The translations under genes and the position numbers were made by a program. A DNA stretch of 64,000 bases, taken from contig CACIRD010000004.1 in assembly GCA_902588965.1 (NCBI GenBank), positions 62,001 through 126,000 of the forward strand, in the 5' to 3' direction. The notes below the pieces were generated by a model. It did no database searches, was not told where the DNA came from, and saw nothing but the letters and a program-made list of their open reading frames with translations. Positions 1 through 8,508 of the stretch are shown one piece after another. How positions within the stretch are numbered: the stretch's first letter is position 1; each line of letters begins with the position of its first letter. Source of the stretch: an uncultured Pelagibacteraceae bacterium (GTDB lineage: Bacteria; Pseudomonadota; Alphaproteobacteria; Pelagibacterales; Pelagibacteraceae).

Positions 1-125
1 TTTAAATTTTCTACCATATTTTTATGGTCTTTTACTTTTTTTTGTTGTGGTCTTATTAAAAAAAAATAGAAAATTACGAAAATTAATATTAACGGTATAA
101 ATTGACCTATTCCTGAATTTGACAT
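1..125 (-). CDS. yajC: Preprotein translocase subunit YajC (partial, N-terminal 41 residues)
   Basis: YajC is the small inner-membrane partner of SecD/SecF in Sec-dependent export. The visible 41 residues begin MSNSGIGQF, continue as one hydrophobic membrane segment (about residues 9-24) and reach the family signature FLIRPQQKK at residues 22-30, where the cytoplasmic part begins. The C-terminal remainder lies beyond the window edge. It is the last visible gene of the minus-strand unit running from dgt, 53 bp after serS. The signature is diagnostic despite the short length. Confidence 0.9.
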   Translation of the reverse strand, partial: MSNSGIGQFIPLILIFVIFYFFLIRPQQKKVKDHKNMVENL

Positions 126-178
126 TTTGCTTACCTGATTTTCTTGTGTTTTATACTATAAAAATTATTAACACAACT

Positions 179-1438
179 CTAATTGTTTGTAATTTTTTTT
201 AAATTATTCATATAAGGCCTCAGAACCTCTGGTACAGTAATACTTCCGTCAGCTTCTTGATAATTTTCAAGTATTGCAATTAAAGTTCTTCCTACGGCTA
301 GTCCACTTCCATTTAAAGTACCAACATGGTTTGTTTCATTTTTATCATTTTTATATCTCGCTTTCATGCGTCTTGACTGGAAAGTACCACAAGATGAACA
401 GCTAGATATTTCTCGATACTTATTTTCAGATGGTAGCCAAACTTCAATATCATAAGTCTTTTCAGCACTGAAACCCATATCACCAGAACACAATATTACT
501 TTTCTATATGGAATTTTTAAAGAGTCTAAAATTCCGGTTGCACAATTTGTCATTCTTTCCAATTCATCAGAACAATGATTAGGTTCAACTATGCTTACCA
601 ATTCAACTTTGTAAAATTGATGTTGGCGTATCATTCCCTTAGTGTCCTTACCATAACTACCAGCCTCTTTTCTAAAGCACGGAGTAGCGGCTACCAATCG
701 CATAGGTAAATCTTTTTTATTTATAATTTTATCTTTAACAATATTGGTTAATATGACTTCAGCAGTAGGTATAAGAAATTTTCTATCATTTTTATCATCA
801 AGTTTTACCTCAAATTGGTCTGACTCAAATTTGGGTAGTTGACCAGTTCCGTACATAGTATTTTCTGATGCTAACAAAGGTGGTGAAATTTCTGTGTATC
901 CATTTTCAAGAATGTGTTTGTCTAACATAAAATTTGATAAAGCTCTTTCTAGCAAAGCAATTTTATCTTTAATAAAAACAAAACGTGAACCAGTTGTTTT
1001 CGTAGCAAGATCAAAATCCATCATATTTAATTTTTCACCTATTTCATGATGTGATTTAGGTTGAAAATTAAACTTTTTAATATTTCCTTTTTTTTCTATT
1101 TCGATATTTGAACTTTCATCTTTTCCGTTAGGCACATCTTCAAGCGGAATATTTGGAATTGAGGACAGTATGTTCTCAAGCTCAATTTTAACTTCAGATT
1201 GTTTTTTGCTTATTGAGTCTATTTCTAAAGATATTTTTTTTGATTTTTCAAAAAGAGTTTTGTCTTTTGTTTTAGAGATATCTTTCTTTTCTTTTTCCAG
1301 TTTTTCCTTCTCTTGAATTAATGTTCTATTTTTTATATCAAGTTCAGTTATTTCATTTTTATCTAATTTAATATTTCGTTTTGAAATAGACTCGATAAAT
1401 TTATCTATATCTGATCTAATATCCTTAATATTATGCAT
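179..1438 (-). CDS. serS: Seryl-tRNA synthetase
   Basis: Class II aminoacyl-tRNA synthetase that charges tRNA-Ser with serine in the cytoplasm. The product is 419 residues from the ATG at 1438 (MHNIKDIRSD). Its first ~110 residues are the long charged antiparallel coiled-coil arm that grips the tRNA extra arm. The catalytic core carries motif 2 (TPCFRKEAGSYGKDTKGMIR) and a motif 3 region near the end (GSGLAVGRTLIAILENYQ). An in-frame ATG nine codons upstream exists, but it lies inside tatC and adds only Lys/Arg residues, so the shorter start is preferred. The gene overlaps the 3' end of tatC by 8 bp, which suggests translational coupling. Confidence 0.95.
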   Translation of the reverse strand: MHNIKDIRSDIDKFIESISKRNIKLDKNEITELDIKNRTLIQEKEKLEKEKKDISKTKDKTLFEKSKKISLEIDSISKKQSEVKIELENILSSIPNIPLEDVPNGKDESSNIEIEKKGNIKKFNFQPKSHHEIGEKLNMMDFDLATKTTGSRFVFIKDKIALLERALSNFMLDKHILENGYTEISPPLLASENTMYGTGQLPKFESDQFEVKLDDKNDRKFLIPTAEVILTNIVKDKIINKKDLPMRLVAATPCFRKEAGSYGKDTKGMIRQHQFYKVELVSIVEPNHCSDELERMTNCATGILDSLKIPYRKVILCSGDMGFSAEKTYDIEVWLPSENKYREISSCSSCGTFQSRRMKARYKNDKNETNHVGTLNGSGLAVGRTLIAILENYQEADGSITVPEVLRPYMNNLKKITNN

Positions 1439-2201
1439 TCTCTTTTTCTTTAGCTTTTTTTTCAATTATACTTACAGAAAAAATCGATAATTCATATAAA
1501 ATTAAAAGTGGTATTGCGAGACCAATTTGTGTAACTGGATCAGGAGGTGTAAGGACAGCAGCAGCGGCAAATATTATTACAACTACATACTTTCTCCTTT
1601 CTTTTAAAAAAATCGAATCAATAAATCCAATTCTTGCTAGCAAGCTTAAAACTACAGGTAATTGAAAACTTAGACCAAAAGCAAAAATTAATTTCATAAT
1701 TAATGATAAATATTCATTAACTTTTGCTTCTAGTTGAATTGGTAAATTTGTAATTATTCCTGAACTTTCAAATGATAAGAAAAACTTAATAGCTAAAGGC
1801 ATTATTAAATAGTAGACAAGCATACCACCTAATAAAAATAAAATTGGCGTTATTATTAAATACGGCATTATTGCTAATTTTTCATTTTCGTACAAACCAG
1901 GGGCTATAAATTTCCAAATTTGGATTAAAATAAAAGGACTTGTTATAAAAAATGCAGCAAAAAATGAAACTTTTAGATAAGTAAGAAATGTTTCTTGTAA
2001 AGCAGTAAATATTAAACGCCTTTCTATGCCATCATTTTGCACTGCTGATGAGTATGGTTCAACTAAAAAACCATATATATACTCCGAAAATATATATGAA
2101 ATTACAAATATAACTGAAAGAAAAATCAAACAATTAAGTAATCTTTTTCTTAGTTCTACTAAATGACTTACAAAACCAATTTTTTCATCATCTTTAGTCA
2201 T
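1431..2201 (-). CDS. tatC: Twin-arginine translocase subunit TatC
   Basis: TatC is the polytopic core of the Tat translocon. With TatB it recognises twin-arginine signal peptides and exports folded proteins across the inner membrane. The 256-residue protein starts with the typical cytoplasmic segment FVSHLVELRKRLL and has about six hydrophobic spans. It carries the conserved TPPDPVTQ stretch late in the protein, where TatC proteins usually have a similar Pro-rich sequence. Length is normal for the family. It follows tatB with an 8 bp overlap and overlaps serS by 8 bp, inside the tatA-tatB-tatC-serS unit. Confidence 0.95.
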   Translation of the reverse strand: MTKDDEKIGFVSHLVELRKRLLNCLIFLSVIFVISYIFSEYIYGFLVEPYSSAVQNDGIERRLIFTALQETFLTYLKVSFFAAFFITSPFILIQIWKFIAPGLYENEKLAIMPYLIITPILFLLGGMLVYYLIMPLAIKFFLSFESSGIITNLPIQLEAKVNEYLSLIMKLIFAFGLSFQLPVVLSLLARIGFIDSIFLKERRKYVVVIIFAAAAVLTPPDPVTQIGLAIPLLILYELSIFSVSIIEKKAKEKENA

Positions 2202-2415
2202 CTTTTTTTTCTATTTTTTTTTCTTTTTTATTTTCTTTGGTAAAATCTTCTTCTTCAAAAGATGAAACTTCATTTTGTATATTTGAAGCAAACTTTTTAA
2301 CTGATCCAATCCAAGATCCAATTTTTTTTAACATAATTGGAAAATCCTTCGGTCCAATTACAATTATTGCTATAGAAACAATTATTAATATTTCAAACCA
2401 GCCAATTTGTGGCAT
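2194..2415 (-). CDS. tatB: Sec-independent translocase protein TatB (short form)
   Basis: TatB forms the twin-arginine signal receptor with TatC. The 73-residue protein has one N-terminal membrane span (IGWFEILIIVSIAIIVIGP), the Gly-Pro hinge typical of TatA/B at residues 21-22, an amphipathic helix, and a highly charged tail ending in Lys/Glu/Asp. It is much shorter than enterobacterial TatB (about 170 residues). The Glu near residue 8 in the membrane span and the position between tatA and tatC support TatB rather than a second TatA. It overlaps tatC by 8 bp. Confidence 0.85.
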   Translation of the reverse strand: MPQIGWFEILIIVSIAIIVIGPKDFPIMLKKIGSWIGSVKKFASNIQNEVSSFEEEDFTKENKKEKKIEKKDD

Positions 2416-2420
2416 CTGAA

Positions 2421-2621
2421 TTACTCTTTATTGTTAGTATCTTGATTTTCTTCGGTAATGTTTTTTGGCTGAGCATCATCATTTGAGTCACTGGCCATTC
2501 CTTTTTTAAAACTTTTAATACCCTTTGCAACATCGCCCATAAGACTAGATATTTTGCCTCTTCCAAAAAGCAAAACTACTAAAATTACAACAACTGCTAT
2601 TTGCCAAAAACCTATGCTCAT
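2421..2621 (-). CDS. tatA: Twin-arginine translocase pore subunit TatA
   Basis: TatA oligomerises to make the protein-conducting element of the Tat system. The 66-residue protein has a short N-terminal membrane span ([16 protein letters not shown]), then the [20 protein letters not shown] amphipathic helix with the FG hinge, then an acidic/polar tail rich in Asn, Asp and Glu. Length and layout fit TatA/E. It lies 5 bp upstream of tatB and 46 bp downstream of scpB, in the order scpA-scpB-tatA-tatB-tatC known from many alphaproteobacteria. Confidence 0.93.
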   Translation of the reverse strand: MSIGFWQIAVVVILVVLLFGRGKISSLMGDVAKGIKSFKKGMASDSNDDAQPKNITEENQDTNNKE

Positions 2622-2667
2622 ATTTAGTTTATATATCTTTTATTGTGAATTTTAAAGTATCTTTTTG

Positions 2668-3354
2668 TTAATTATCAGTATCTTTTAAAGTACTATTCAA
2701 CATTTCATCAATGTTGGAATATATATTTTCTTTATTTTCTTCTTGTTTCTCTTTGTAAAATTTACCAGTTCCAAAAACTGAGGCGTCTATAGTGGTAGTG
2801 TCAATTAACCCCGCAGATCCCAATTCATCAACTGTTGGCAAATCTGACAATTTTTGAATATTAAAATGACTAAGAAAATCTTCAGTTGTAACATATTGGA
2901 TAGGTTTGCCAGGAACATCTTTTCTTCCCTGGGGTTTTACCCAATTTAACTCCATGAGAATATCTAAAGTATTAGTACCAAAAGCTACACCACGAATTTC
3001 TTCTATTTCTGCTCTTGTAACAGGTTGATGATATACAATAATAGAAAGTGTTTCTATTGCAGCTTTTGAAAGTTTTTTTTCTACAGTTTTTTGTTGAGAC
3101 ATTAAATTTGACAAGTTAGCTGCTGTTCTAAATGACCATTTGTTTGATATGCATACTAAATTTATACCTCTTGAAGAATAAAATTCTTTTAGTTTTTCTA
3201 AAATTTTTTTTACATTTATATTCTTAGATACTTTCGACTCTATTGTATCAACATCCAAAGGTTCTGCTGCGGCAAAAAGAATTGCCTCAACTTCTCTTTC
3301 ACCTGTACTTAAATTTGATGGAAAACTAACTATATTATTACTTTTCTTTTTCAT
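2668..3354 (-). CDS. scpB: Segregation and condensation protein B
   Basis: ScpB is the winged-helix partner of ScpA and SMC in the bacterial condensin that compacts and segregates the chromosome. The 228-residue product contains the family stretch EAILFAAAEPLD near residue 25, and ALSKAAIETLSIIVYHQPVTRAEIEEIRG-type sequence in the middle, which is the hallmark of ScpB's second winged helix. The C-terminal ~45 residues are low complexity and charged. The start codon directly abuts the stop codon of scpA, so the two are co-translated. Confidence 0.93.
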   Translation of the reverse strand: MKKKSNNIVSFPSNLSTGEREVEAILFAAAEPLDVDTIESKVSKNINVKKILEKLKEFYSSRGINLVCISNKWSFRTAANLSNLMSQQKTVEKKLSKAAIETLSIIVYHQPVTRAEIEEIRGVAFGTNTLDILMELNWVKPQGRKDVPGKPIQYVTTEDFLSHFNIQKLSDLPTVDELGSAGLIDTTTIDASVFGTGKFYKEKQEENKENIYSNIDEMLNSTLKDTDN

Positions 3355-4092
3355 TTAATTTTCTTTTATAAATATTTTTTCAAATAGCTTTTCTTGTTTA
3401 ATTTTAATATTTCCTTCTTTAGCAAGTTCTAATGATCCTGCAAAAATTCCAGCTTTACCTGTTCTTTTTAGATTAGCTTTTTTCTTAAAATTATTAGGAA
3501 TTAAATCATCAAGGTTTTTCCAATCATTTAATTTGCCAAAGAAACTTTTTATTTGGTTAATACCTTCTTCAGTTGTAAAAACTGGAAGTTTAGGAATATT
3601 TATTCTTTGAAAATCTTTGGTCATTACAATAGTAGAATATGTTTTTAAAAGTTCAAAAAGAGATAGATTATATTTTGAGCTATATATGGATCTAATTTGT
3701 CCTTTGACACCTCTCATAAAAACATCTTTTCCCAATCTTTTTCTTTTTAACATTTGGTCAGATAATAATCTTATAAGTTCTAGTTTTTTTAATTGTAATT
3801 TTAATCTTTCCGCAACTTCTAGGGCCTTAAATTCTTCTTCATCACTCTCGGGTAATAATAGTTTTGATTTTAGATATGCCAACCAAGTTGCCATAAGCAA
3901 ATACTCAGACGCTAATTCCAAATTAAGATCTTTTGACTTAGTTATAAACTGATGGAACTGGTCTGCTAATTTAGCTATAGAAATTTTTTCTAAGTTAACT
4001 TTTTGCGATTTCGCTAAATCTAATAATGTATCTAAAGGACCTTGGAATGTTATGAGATTGACATTAAATTTTAATAGATTTTCAGTGTTCAT
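3355..4092 (-). CDS. scpA: Segregation and condensation protein A
   Basis: ScpA is the kleisin that bridges the SMC heads. The 245-residue protein begins with the typical FQGPLDTLLDLAKSQKVNLEKISI stretch (about residues 16-40) and continues with EYLLMATWLAYLKSKLLLP, both diagnostic of the N-terminal kleisin domain. A C-terminal winged-helix region follows. Its ATG overlaps the nagZ stop by one base (TAATG) and its stop abuts the scpB ATG, so nagZ-scpA-scpB form one tight unit, as in other alphaproteobacteria. Confidence 0.93.
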   Translation of the reverse strand: MNTENLLKFNVNLITFQGPLDTLLDLAKSQKVNLEKISIAKLADQFHQFITKSKDLNLELASEYLLMATWLAYLKSKLLLPESDEEEFKALEVAERLKLQLKKLELIRLLSDQMLKRKRLGKDVFMRGVKGQIRSIYSSKYNLSLFELLKTYSTIVMTKDFQRINIPKLPVFTTEEGINQIKSFFGKLNDWKNLDDLIPNNFKKKANLKRTGKAGIFAGSLELAKEGNIKIKQEKLFEKIFIKEN

Positions 4093-5042
4093 TAATTAAC
4101 AGTTTTATAAAATTCTAAAGTTTTTTTCATCAAAAATCCATTTAATTTCGGTGAATTTATAGCTACTTCTTTCATTTCAGAAATTTTACCGTTACAGTGT
4201 AATACAATATTACAACCTGCGCTAAACGCTTTTTTAGTATTTTCTACTAATGAAAATTTTAGCGCTTTCATAGATAAATCGTCAGAAATGATAATATTTT
4301 TAAAACCTATTTTTTTTCTAATTATTTTAATTATTTTTTTAGAGTGAGTAACTGTTAAATTTGGATCTATTGATTTAAATATAATATGAGCTGTCATAGC
4401 AAAAAGACATTTTTGCTTTTTAAAAGGAAAAAAATCATTTTTATTTAAATATGATAATTTTTTAGTAACCACTGGTGTTAAAAAATGACTGTCATTAGTA
4501 GCTAAACCGTGGCCCGGTATATGTTTCATCACAGTTAAAATTTTATTTTTATGAAACTTTTCTATAAATAAAGTTCCAATTTTTTTTACTAATTTTTTAT
4601 TATTAGAAAATGATCTATCAAATAGTACTTTATTAGTAAAATTACGCCTAATATCTAAAACTGGAGCAGTATTGATGTTAATACCAATTTCTTTCAATAA
4701 GTAACTTAATTGATCAACATATACATTTATTAAATTAGATATGTTCTTTTTATCATTTAAATATGAAGACCCAAAATAATATCCAGAAAAGGCCCTAGCT
4801 GTAATTAGTTTTTCAATTCTCGATACGTTGCCACCTTCTTGATCAATTAATATAGGATAATTTTTATCTTTAAATATTTTTTTTATACTTAAAGTTAAAT
4901 TTTTAGTTTGATTGAAAGATTTAATATTTCTTGAAAAAAGAATTATACCCCATGGCCTATATTTTTTTAAAAAGGTAATTTCTTTAGGAGATAATTTAAT
5001 ACCCTTAATGCCAACTATAAAAGATCTTCTTTTACTTATCAT
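4092..5042 (-). CDS. nagZ: Beta-N-acetylhexosaminidase (GH3, NagZ type)
   Basis: Cytoplasmic glycosidase that removes N-acetylglucosamine from anhydromuropeptides during peptidoglycan recycling. The 316-residue protein is a single GH3 barrel with the signature KHIPGHG followed by the flexible-loop His and Asp (ATNDSH), the DQEGG motif near residue 67 and the nucleophile region IIISDDLSMKAL. Length is close to other NagZ proteins (about 340). It overlaps the upstream small membrane-protein gene by 11 bp and scpA by 1 bp. Retention of a recycling enzyme implies a peptidoglycan wall even in this streamlined genome. Confidence 0.9.
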   Translation of the reverse strand: MISKRRSFIVGIKGIKLSPKEITFLKKYRPWGIILFSRNIKSFNQTKNLTLSIKKIFKDKNYPILIDQEGGNVSRIEKLITARAFSGYYFGSSYLNDKKNISNLINVYVDQLSYLLKEIGININTAPVLDIRRNFTNKVLFDRSFSNNKKLVKKIGTLFIEKFHKNKILTVMKHIPGHGLATNDSHFLTPVVTKKLSYLNKNDFFPFKKQKCLFAMTAHIIFKSIDPNLTVTHSKKIIKIIRKKIGFKNIIISDDLSMKALKFSLVENTKKAFSAGCNIVLHCNGKISEMKEVAINSPKLNGFLMKKTLEFYKTVN

Positions 5043-5295
5043 TAATTAAAAGTTCCCAAAATTTAAATTTTTTTTTAGATTTATTTTTATTATTATCAAC
5101 ATATTCAATTATATTATCAGTGTTTGTATCTAAAATGGGTAAATCATTAGTAAGATTTTTAATAAATTTGTCTTGTTCTGTTAAGTTTCTAAAGTAGTTT
5201 TTTTTATAATCATCAGAGGTGTAATATTTTATTGATAGGAAAAAAAATACAAATATAACAAATACAAATAATAAGTATTTTGCTTCTTTTAACAT
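5032..5295 (-). CDS. Small single-pass membrane protein in the argS-nagZ slot (function unknown)
   Basis: I do not recognise the 87-residue product. It has one N-terminal membrane span (about residues 7-24, very Phe/Leu rich) followed by a charged extracytoplasmic region of about 60 residues rich in Asp, Asn and Lys, with no Cys or lipobox. It sits between argS (1 bp overlap) and nagZ (11 bp overlap). In many alphaproteobacteria this slot encodes a longer single-pass SPOR-domain protein. No SPOR repeat is visible here, so it may be a remnant that kept only the anchor and linker, or an unrelated small protein. Tight overlaps on both sides argue that it is translated. Confidence 0.7.
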   Translation of the reverse strand: MLKEAKYLLFVFVIFVFFFLSIKYYTSDDYKKNYFRNLTEQDKFIKNLTNDLPILDTNTDNIIEYVDNNKNKSKKKFKFWELLINDK

Positions 5296-7025
5296 TACAT
5301 TTTTTCCGGTGTGTTCACGCCTACTAAATTCATGCCTGTTTTTATCACATTAGATATTGCTTTTAAAAAAACTAACTTTTCATCAGAAATATTTTTGTCT
5401 TTGCTAATAAATCTTTTAGTTTCATCATCTTTTCCCATATTCCAATATGAGTGAAATATAGATGATAGCTCATACAAATATGTTGGCACCCTATGTGGTT
5501 CTAGTTTATTAATTGACAATTCTATACACTTGGGCCACTGAGAAATTTTTTGTAAAATTTTTGTTTCTTCTGCTGAAAAATTAAAATTATATGATTTTAT
5601 ATTTATATCGTCATTTATTTTTTTTCCAATATGATTGAAAACTGATGAAATACGTGCGTAACAATACTGAACATAGTAAAGTGGGTTATCTTTTGATTTT
5701 TCTTTTATTTTTGTAAAATCAAAGTCTAGCTCAACATCGCTACTTCTGTTTAGCATAATAAACCTAGTAGCGTCTTTTCCAACTTCTTTTAAAAGATCTT
5801 CAATAGTTATATAGTCTCCTTTTCTTTTAGACATTTTAAATGGTTTCCCGTCTTTTATTAATTTAACCAATTGGCTTACTTTGCATATAAGTTTATTTTT
5901 TTCACCAGATAAAGCCTCGACTGATGAAGTGATTCTTTTAATATATCCAGCATGATCAGCACCCAAGATATTAATCATAGTATCAAAATTTCTACTCAAT
6001 TTATTATTATGATATGCAACATCGCTTGCAAAATAAGTCCAAGATTTATCAGACTTTTGAAGAGGTCTATCTTTATCATCACCAAATTCTGTAGATTTAA
6101 ATAATAACTGCTCTCTTTCAACCCAATTACCTTTTTCTTCATCCATAGGTGCTTTAATCTTTCCTGAATAAATAAAATTTTTTTTTTTAAGTTTTTCTAT
6201 AACTTTTTCAACTTCATTATTATTTACTAAATCGGTTTCACTTTGAAAATTATCATGTACGATTCCTAAATTTTTTAAATTAGATTTTATTAAAAGAAGA
6301 GATTGTTTAATTGCCAAAGAGGATAGTTTTGAAGAAACCTCATCAAAATTTTTAAATTCAATATTTTTGTTTTCATTAATAATATTTTTAGCGATTTCTA
6401 TAATATAGTCGCCAGGGTATAAATCTGGCTTATTGATTGGAAACTTTTCATTATTTAAAATTTCTCTTATTCTAAAATAAACAGATTTAGTGAAACTAAT
6501 TATTTGATTTCCATAATCATTTACATAATATTCTTTAGTAACAGTATGTTTGTTAAACTTAAGAATATTTGAAATTACATCACCTAAAATTGCACCACGA
6601 CAATGTCCAACATGCAGAGGTCCGGTAGGATTTGCAGAAACGAACTCTAATAAATATTTTTTTTTAACCTCATTTTCATTAACACCAAATTTTTCTTTAT
6701 TAGAAATTATATTTTTTAAAAACTCATTCCAGAAACTGGATTTAAGTTTAATATTAATAAAACCAGGTTTTACAATTTCTATTCTTTCAACACTACTGTC
6801 ATCTTTTATTTTTGTTTCAATTATTTCAGCAATTTCAATAGGACTTTTTTGGTTAATTTTAGATAGAACCATAGCAACATTGGTGGATATATCTGAATCA
6901 AATTTTACAGGAGGTATTTCGACATTAAAAGAATTTTTATTTTTTGGTAATTCAATTAAACCTTTTTTATTAAGATCAATTAATATTATATTGATTTTTT
7001 TTAAATAAATTTCAAAAATATTCAT
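5295..7025 (-). CDS. argS: Arginyl-tRNA synthetase
   Basis: Class I synthetase that attaches arginine to tRNA-Arg. The 576-residue protein has the N-terminal tRNA-recognition domain, the HIGH-type motif as HVGH at residues 138-141 within SANPTGPLHVGHCRGA, the KMSKS-type loop as KMSKRKGD near residue 400, and a C-terminal helical anticodon-binding domain ending LVGVNTPEKM. Length is standard. It overlaps dgt upstream by 4 bp and the small membrane gene downstream by 1 bp. A tRNA-Arg(TCT) lies at 43714-43790. Confidence 0.96.
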   Translation of the reverse strand: MNIFEIYLKKINIILIDLNKKGLIELPKNKNSFNVEIPPVKFDSDISTNVAMVLSKINQKSPIEIAEIIETKIKDDSSVERIEIVKPGFINIKLKSSFWNEFLKNIISNKEKFGVNENEVKKKYLLEFVSANPTGPLHVGHCRGAILGDVISNILKFNKHTVTKEYYVNDYGNQIISFTKSVYFRIREILNNEKFPINKPDLYPGDYIIEIAKNIINENKNIEFKNFDEVSSKLSSLAIKQSLLLIKSNLKNLGIVHDNFQSETDLVNNNEVEKVIEKLKKKNFIYSGKIKAPMDEEKGNWVEREQLLFKSTEFGDDKDRPLQKSDKSWTYFASDVAYHNNKLSRNFDTMINILGADHAGYIKRITSSVEALSGEKNKLICKVSQLVKLIKDGKPFKMSKRKGDYITIEDLLKEVGKDATRFIMLNRSSDVELDFDFTKIKEKSKDNPLYYVQYCYARISSVFNHIGKKINDDINIKSYNFNFSAEETKILQKISQWPKCIELSINKLEPHRVPTYLYELSSIFHSYWNMGKDDETKRFISKDKNISDEKLVFLKAISNVIKTGMNLVGVNTPEKM

Positions 7026-8140
7026 TTTAGATGATTATAAAGTTTAATTGCATATCTATCTGTCATACCTGAAATATAGTCAGCTACAACTCTATATTTA
7101 TCAACTTTTAATTGATCTTTGTTTAAATATTTTCTTGGATTTCTGTTAATTTCAACAAATAGTTTTTTAATTATTTTTTTTCCTTTATTATTTTTTTTAA
7201 GCACTGAATTATTATTATACATATTGATTCTTAAAAAGTATCTTATTTCATTGATTATTTCTGTAAATTTTATTGAAAAATTAACTAAATTTATATTAAC
7301 TTTGTATACATCGTTTAGGCTCCTAATTTTATTTTTTTTAATATTGCGTAATGTGTTTGAAATTAAATCTTTTACCATCAAATTTATCGAAGTTCTTATT
7401 ATTTGATTTATTAAAATATTTTGATTTATGTTTTTATTTTTTGAATAATTTTTTTTGTAAATTTGATTAAAAAAATTGATTTCTAATAAATCATCTATCT
7501 TAAATAGTTTTGCTGTTATGCCATCTAAAATATCGTGGTTATTATAAGCAATATCATCAGAAATGGCTGCTATTTGTCCTTCAAGTGAAGGGTTATGCTT
7601 AAAATTAATTTTATTTTTTAGATTTTTAATTCCAATTAATTTATTTACTTTAGTTTTATCGTAAATTGGTCCATTATGTTTTATTAAACCATCTAAAGTT
7701 TCAATTGTAAGATTTAATCCCTTAAATTTTATATATTTATTTTCTAAAAACATTATTATTCTCAAGGTTTGATAGTTATGATCAAACCCACCATTAGATT
7801 TCATGCATTCATTCAATGCACTTTCTCCCGCATGACCAAAGGGTGTATGGCCTAGGTCATGTGCTAAACTAAGTGTTTCAACAAGTTCCTCGTTAATTTC
7901 TAAATATTTGGCTATTGTCCTTGCTATTTGTGAAACTTCTAATGAATGAGTAATTCTGGTTCTATAGTGATCTCCTTCTGTATTAACAAATACCTGTGTT
8001 TTATGCTTAAGTCTTCTAAATGCGGCACTATGAACTATTCTATCTCTATCTCTTTGAAATGGTGTTCTAAAGCTATTGCTGGGTTCAGGATACAGACGTC
8101 CTTTACTTTTAAATAAACCTAATTTACTGAAGTTTTTCAT
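7022..8140 (-). CDS. dgt: Deoxyguanosinetriphosphate triphosphohydrolase-like HD protein
   Basis: HD-domain hydrolase of the dGTPase family, which cleaves dNTPs to nucleoside and triphosphate and helps set the dNTP pool. The 372-residue protein has the N-terminal FRTPFQRDRDRIVHSAAFRR stretch, the metal-binding His of THSLEVSQIA, then the HD pair in SLAHDLGHTPFGHAGE, and a later DDIAYNNHD motif. This is the shorter type-2 form common in alphaproteobacteria. It is the first gene of the minus-strand unit and diverges from erpA with a 50 bp gap. Substrate preference cannot be read from sequence. Confidence 0.9.
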   Translation of the reverse strand: MKNFSKLGLFKSKGRLYPEPSNSFRTPFQRDRDRIVHSAAFRRLKHKTQVFVNTEGDHYRTRITHSLEVSQIARTIAKYLEINEELVETLSLAHDLGHTPFGHAGESALNECMKSNGGFDHNYQTLRIIMFLENKYIKFKGLNLTIETLDGLIKHNGPIYDKTKVNKLIGIKNLKNKINFKHNPSLEGQIAAISDDIAYNNHDILDGITAKLFKIDDLLEINFFNQIYKKNYSKNKNINQNILINQIIRTSINLMVKDLISNTLRNIKKNKIRSLNDVYKVNINLVNFSIKFTEIINEIRYFLRINMYNNNSVLKKNNKGKKIIKKLFVEINRNPRKYLNKDQLKVDKYRVVADYISGMTDRYAIKLYNHLK

Positions 8141-8190
8141 GCTTTAAAAATTAAAAAAAAATATTATATTAGTAATATCAGTCTTGCTAT

Positions 8191-8508
8191 ATGAATAAAG
8201 AAATTAAATTTACGGATAAAGCTATAAAACAGATAAACAATTTGCTTTTAAAAAAAGATAAAGGATCTTTTTTTAGAATCGCAATCAAAGGTGGTGGCTG
8301 TTCAGGATTCCAGTACGATTTTTCTTTTGATAAAAAAGTAGAAGATAATGATTTAAAATTTAACAATATTTTAATAGATAAAAAATCTGCAGAGCTGCTA
8401 AAAGGTTCAGAGGTAGATTTTGTATCGGAACTAATTGGTAATCAGTTTAAAATTTCGAACCCACAGAGTAAATCCTCTTGTGGTTGTGGTGTTTCGTTTT
8501 CTCTTTAA
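8191..8508 (+). CDS. erpA: Iron-sulfur cluster insertion protein, ErpA/IscA family
   Basis: A-type carrier that delivers Fe-S clusters to apo-enzymes. The 105-residue protein has the three conserved cysteines: Cys37 in GGGCSGFQY, and Cys97 and Cys99 in SSCGCG near the C terminus. It diverges from dgt, and its stop overlaps the xthA start (TAATG), the same erpA-xthA arrangement next to dgt seen in many alphaproteobacteria. Likely clients in this window include LipA and dihydroxy-acid dehydratase. ErpA, IscA and SufA cannot be separated with certainty by sequence alone. Confidence 0.88.
   Translation: MNKEIKFTDKAIKQINNLLLKKDKGSFFRIAIKGGGCSGFQYDFSFDKKVEDNDLKFNNILIDKKSAELLKGSEVDFVSELIGNQFKISNPQSKSSCGCGVSFSL

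Noticed and set aside
1439..1465. Upstream in-frame start for serS
   Set aside because: It adds only a Lys/Arg-rich stretch encoded inside tatC. The ATG at 1438 fits the family start.
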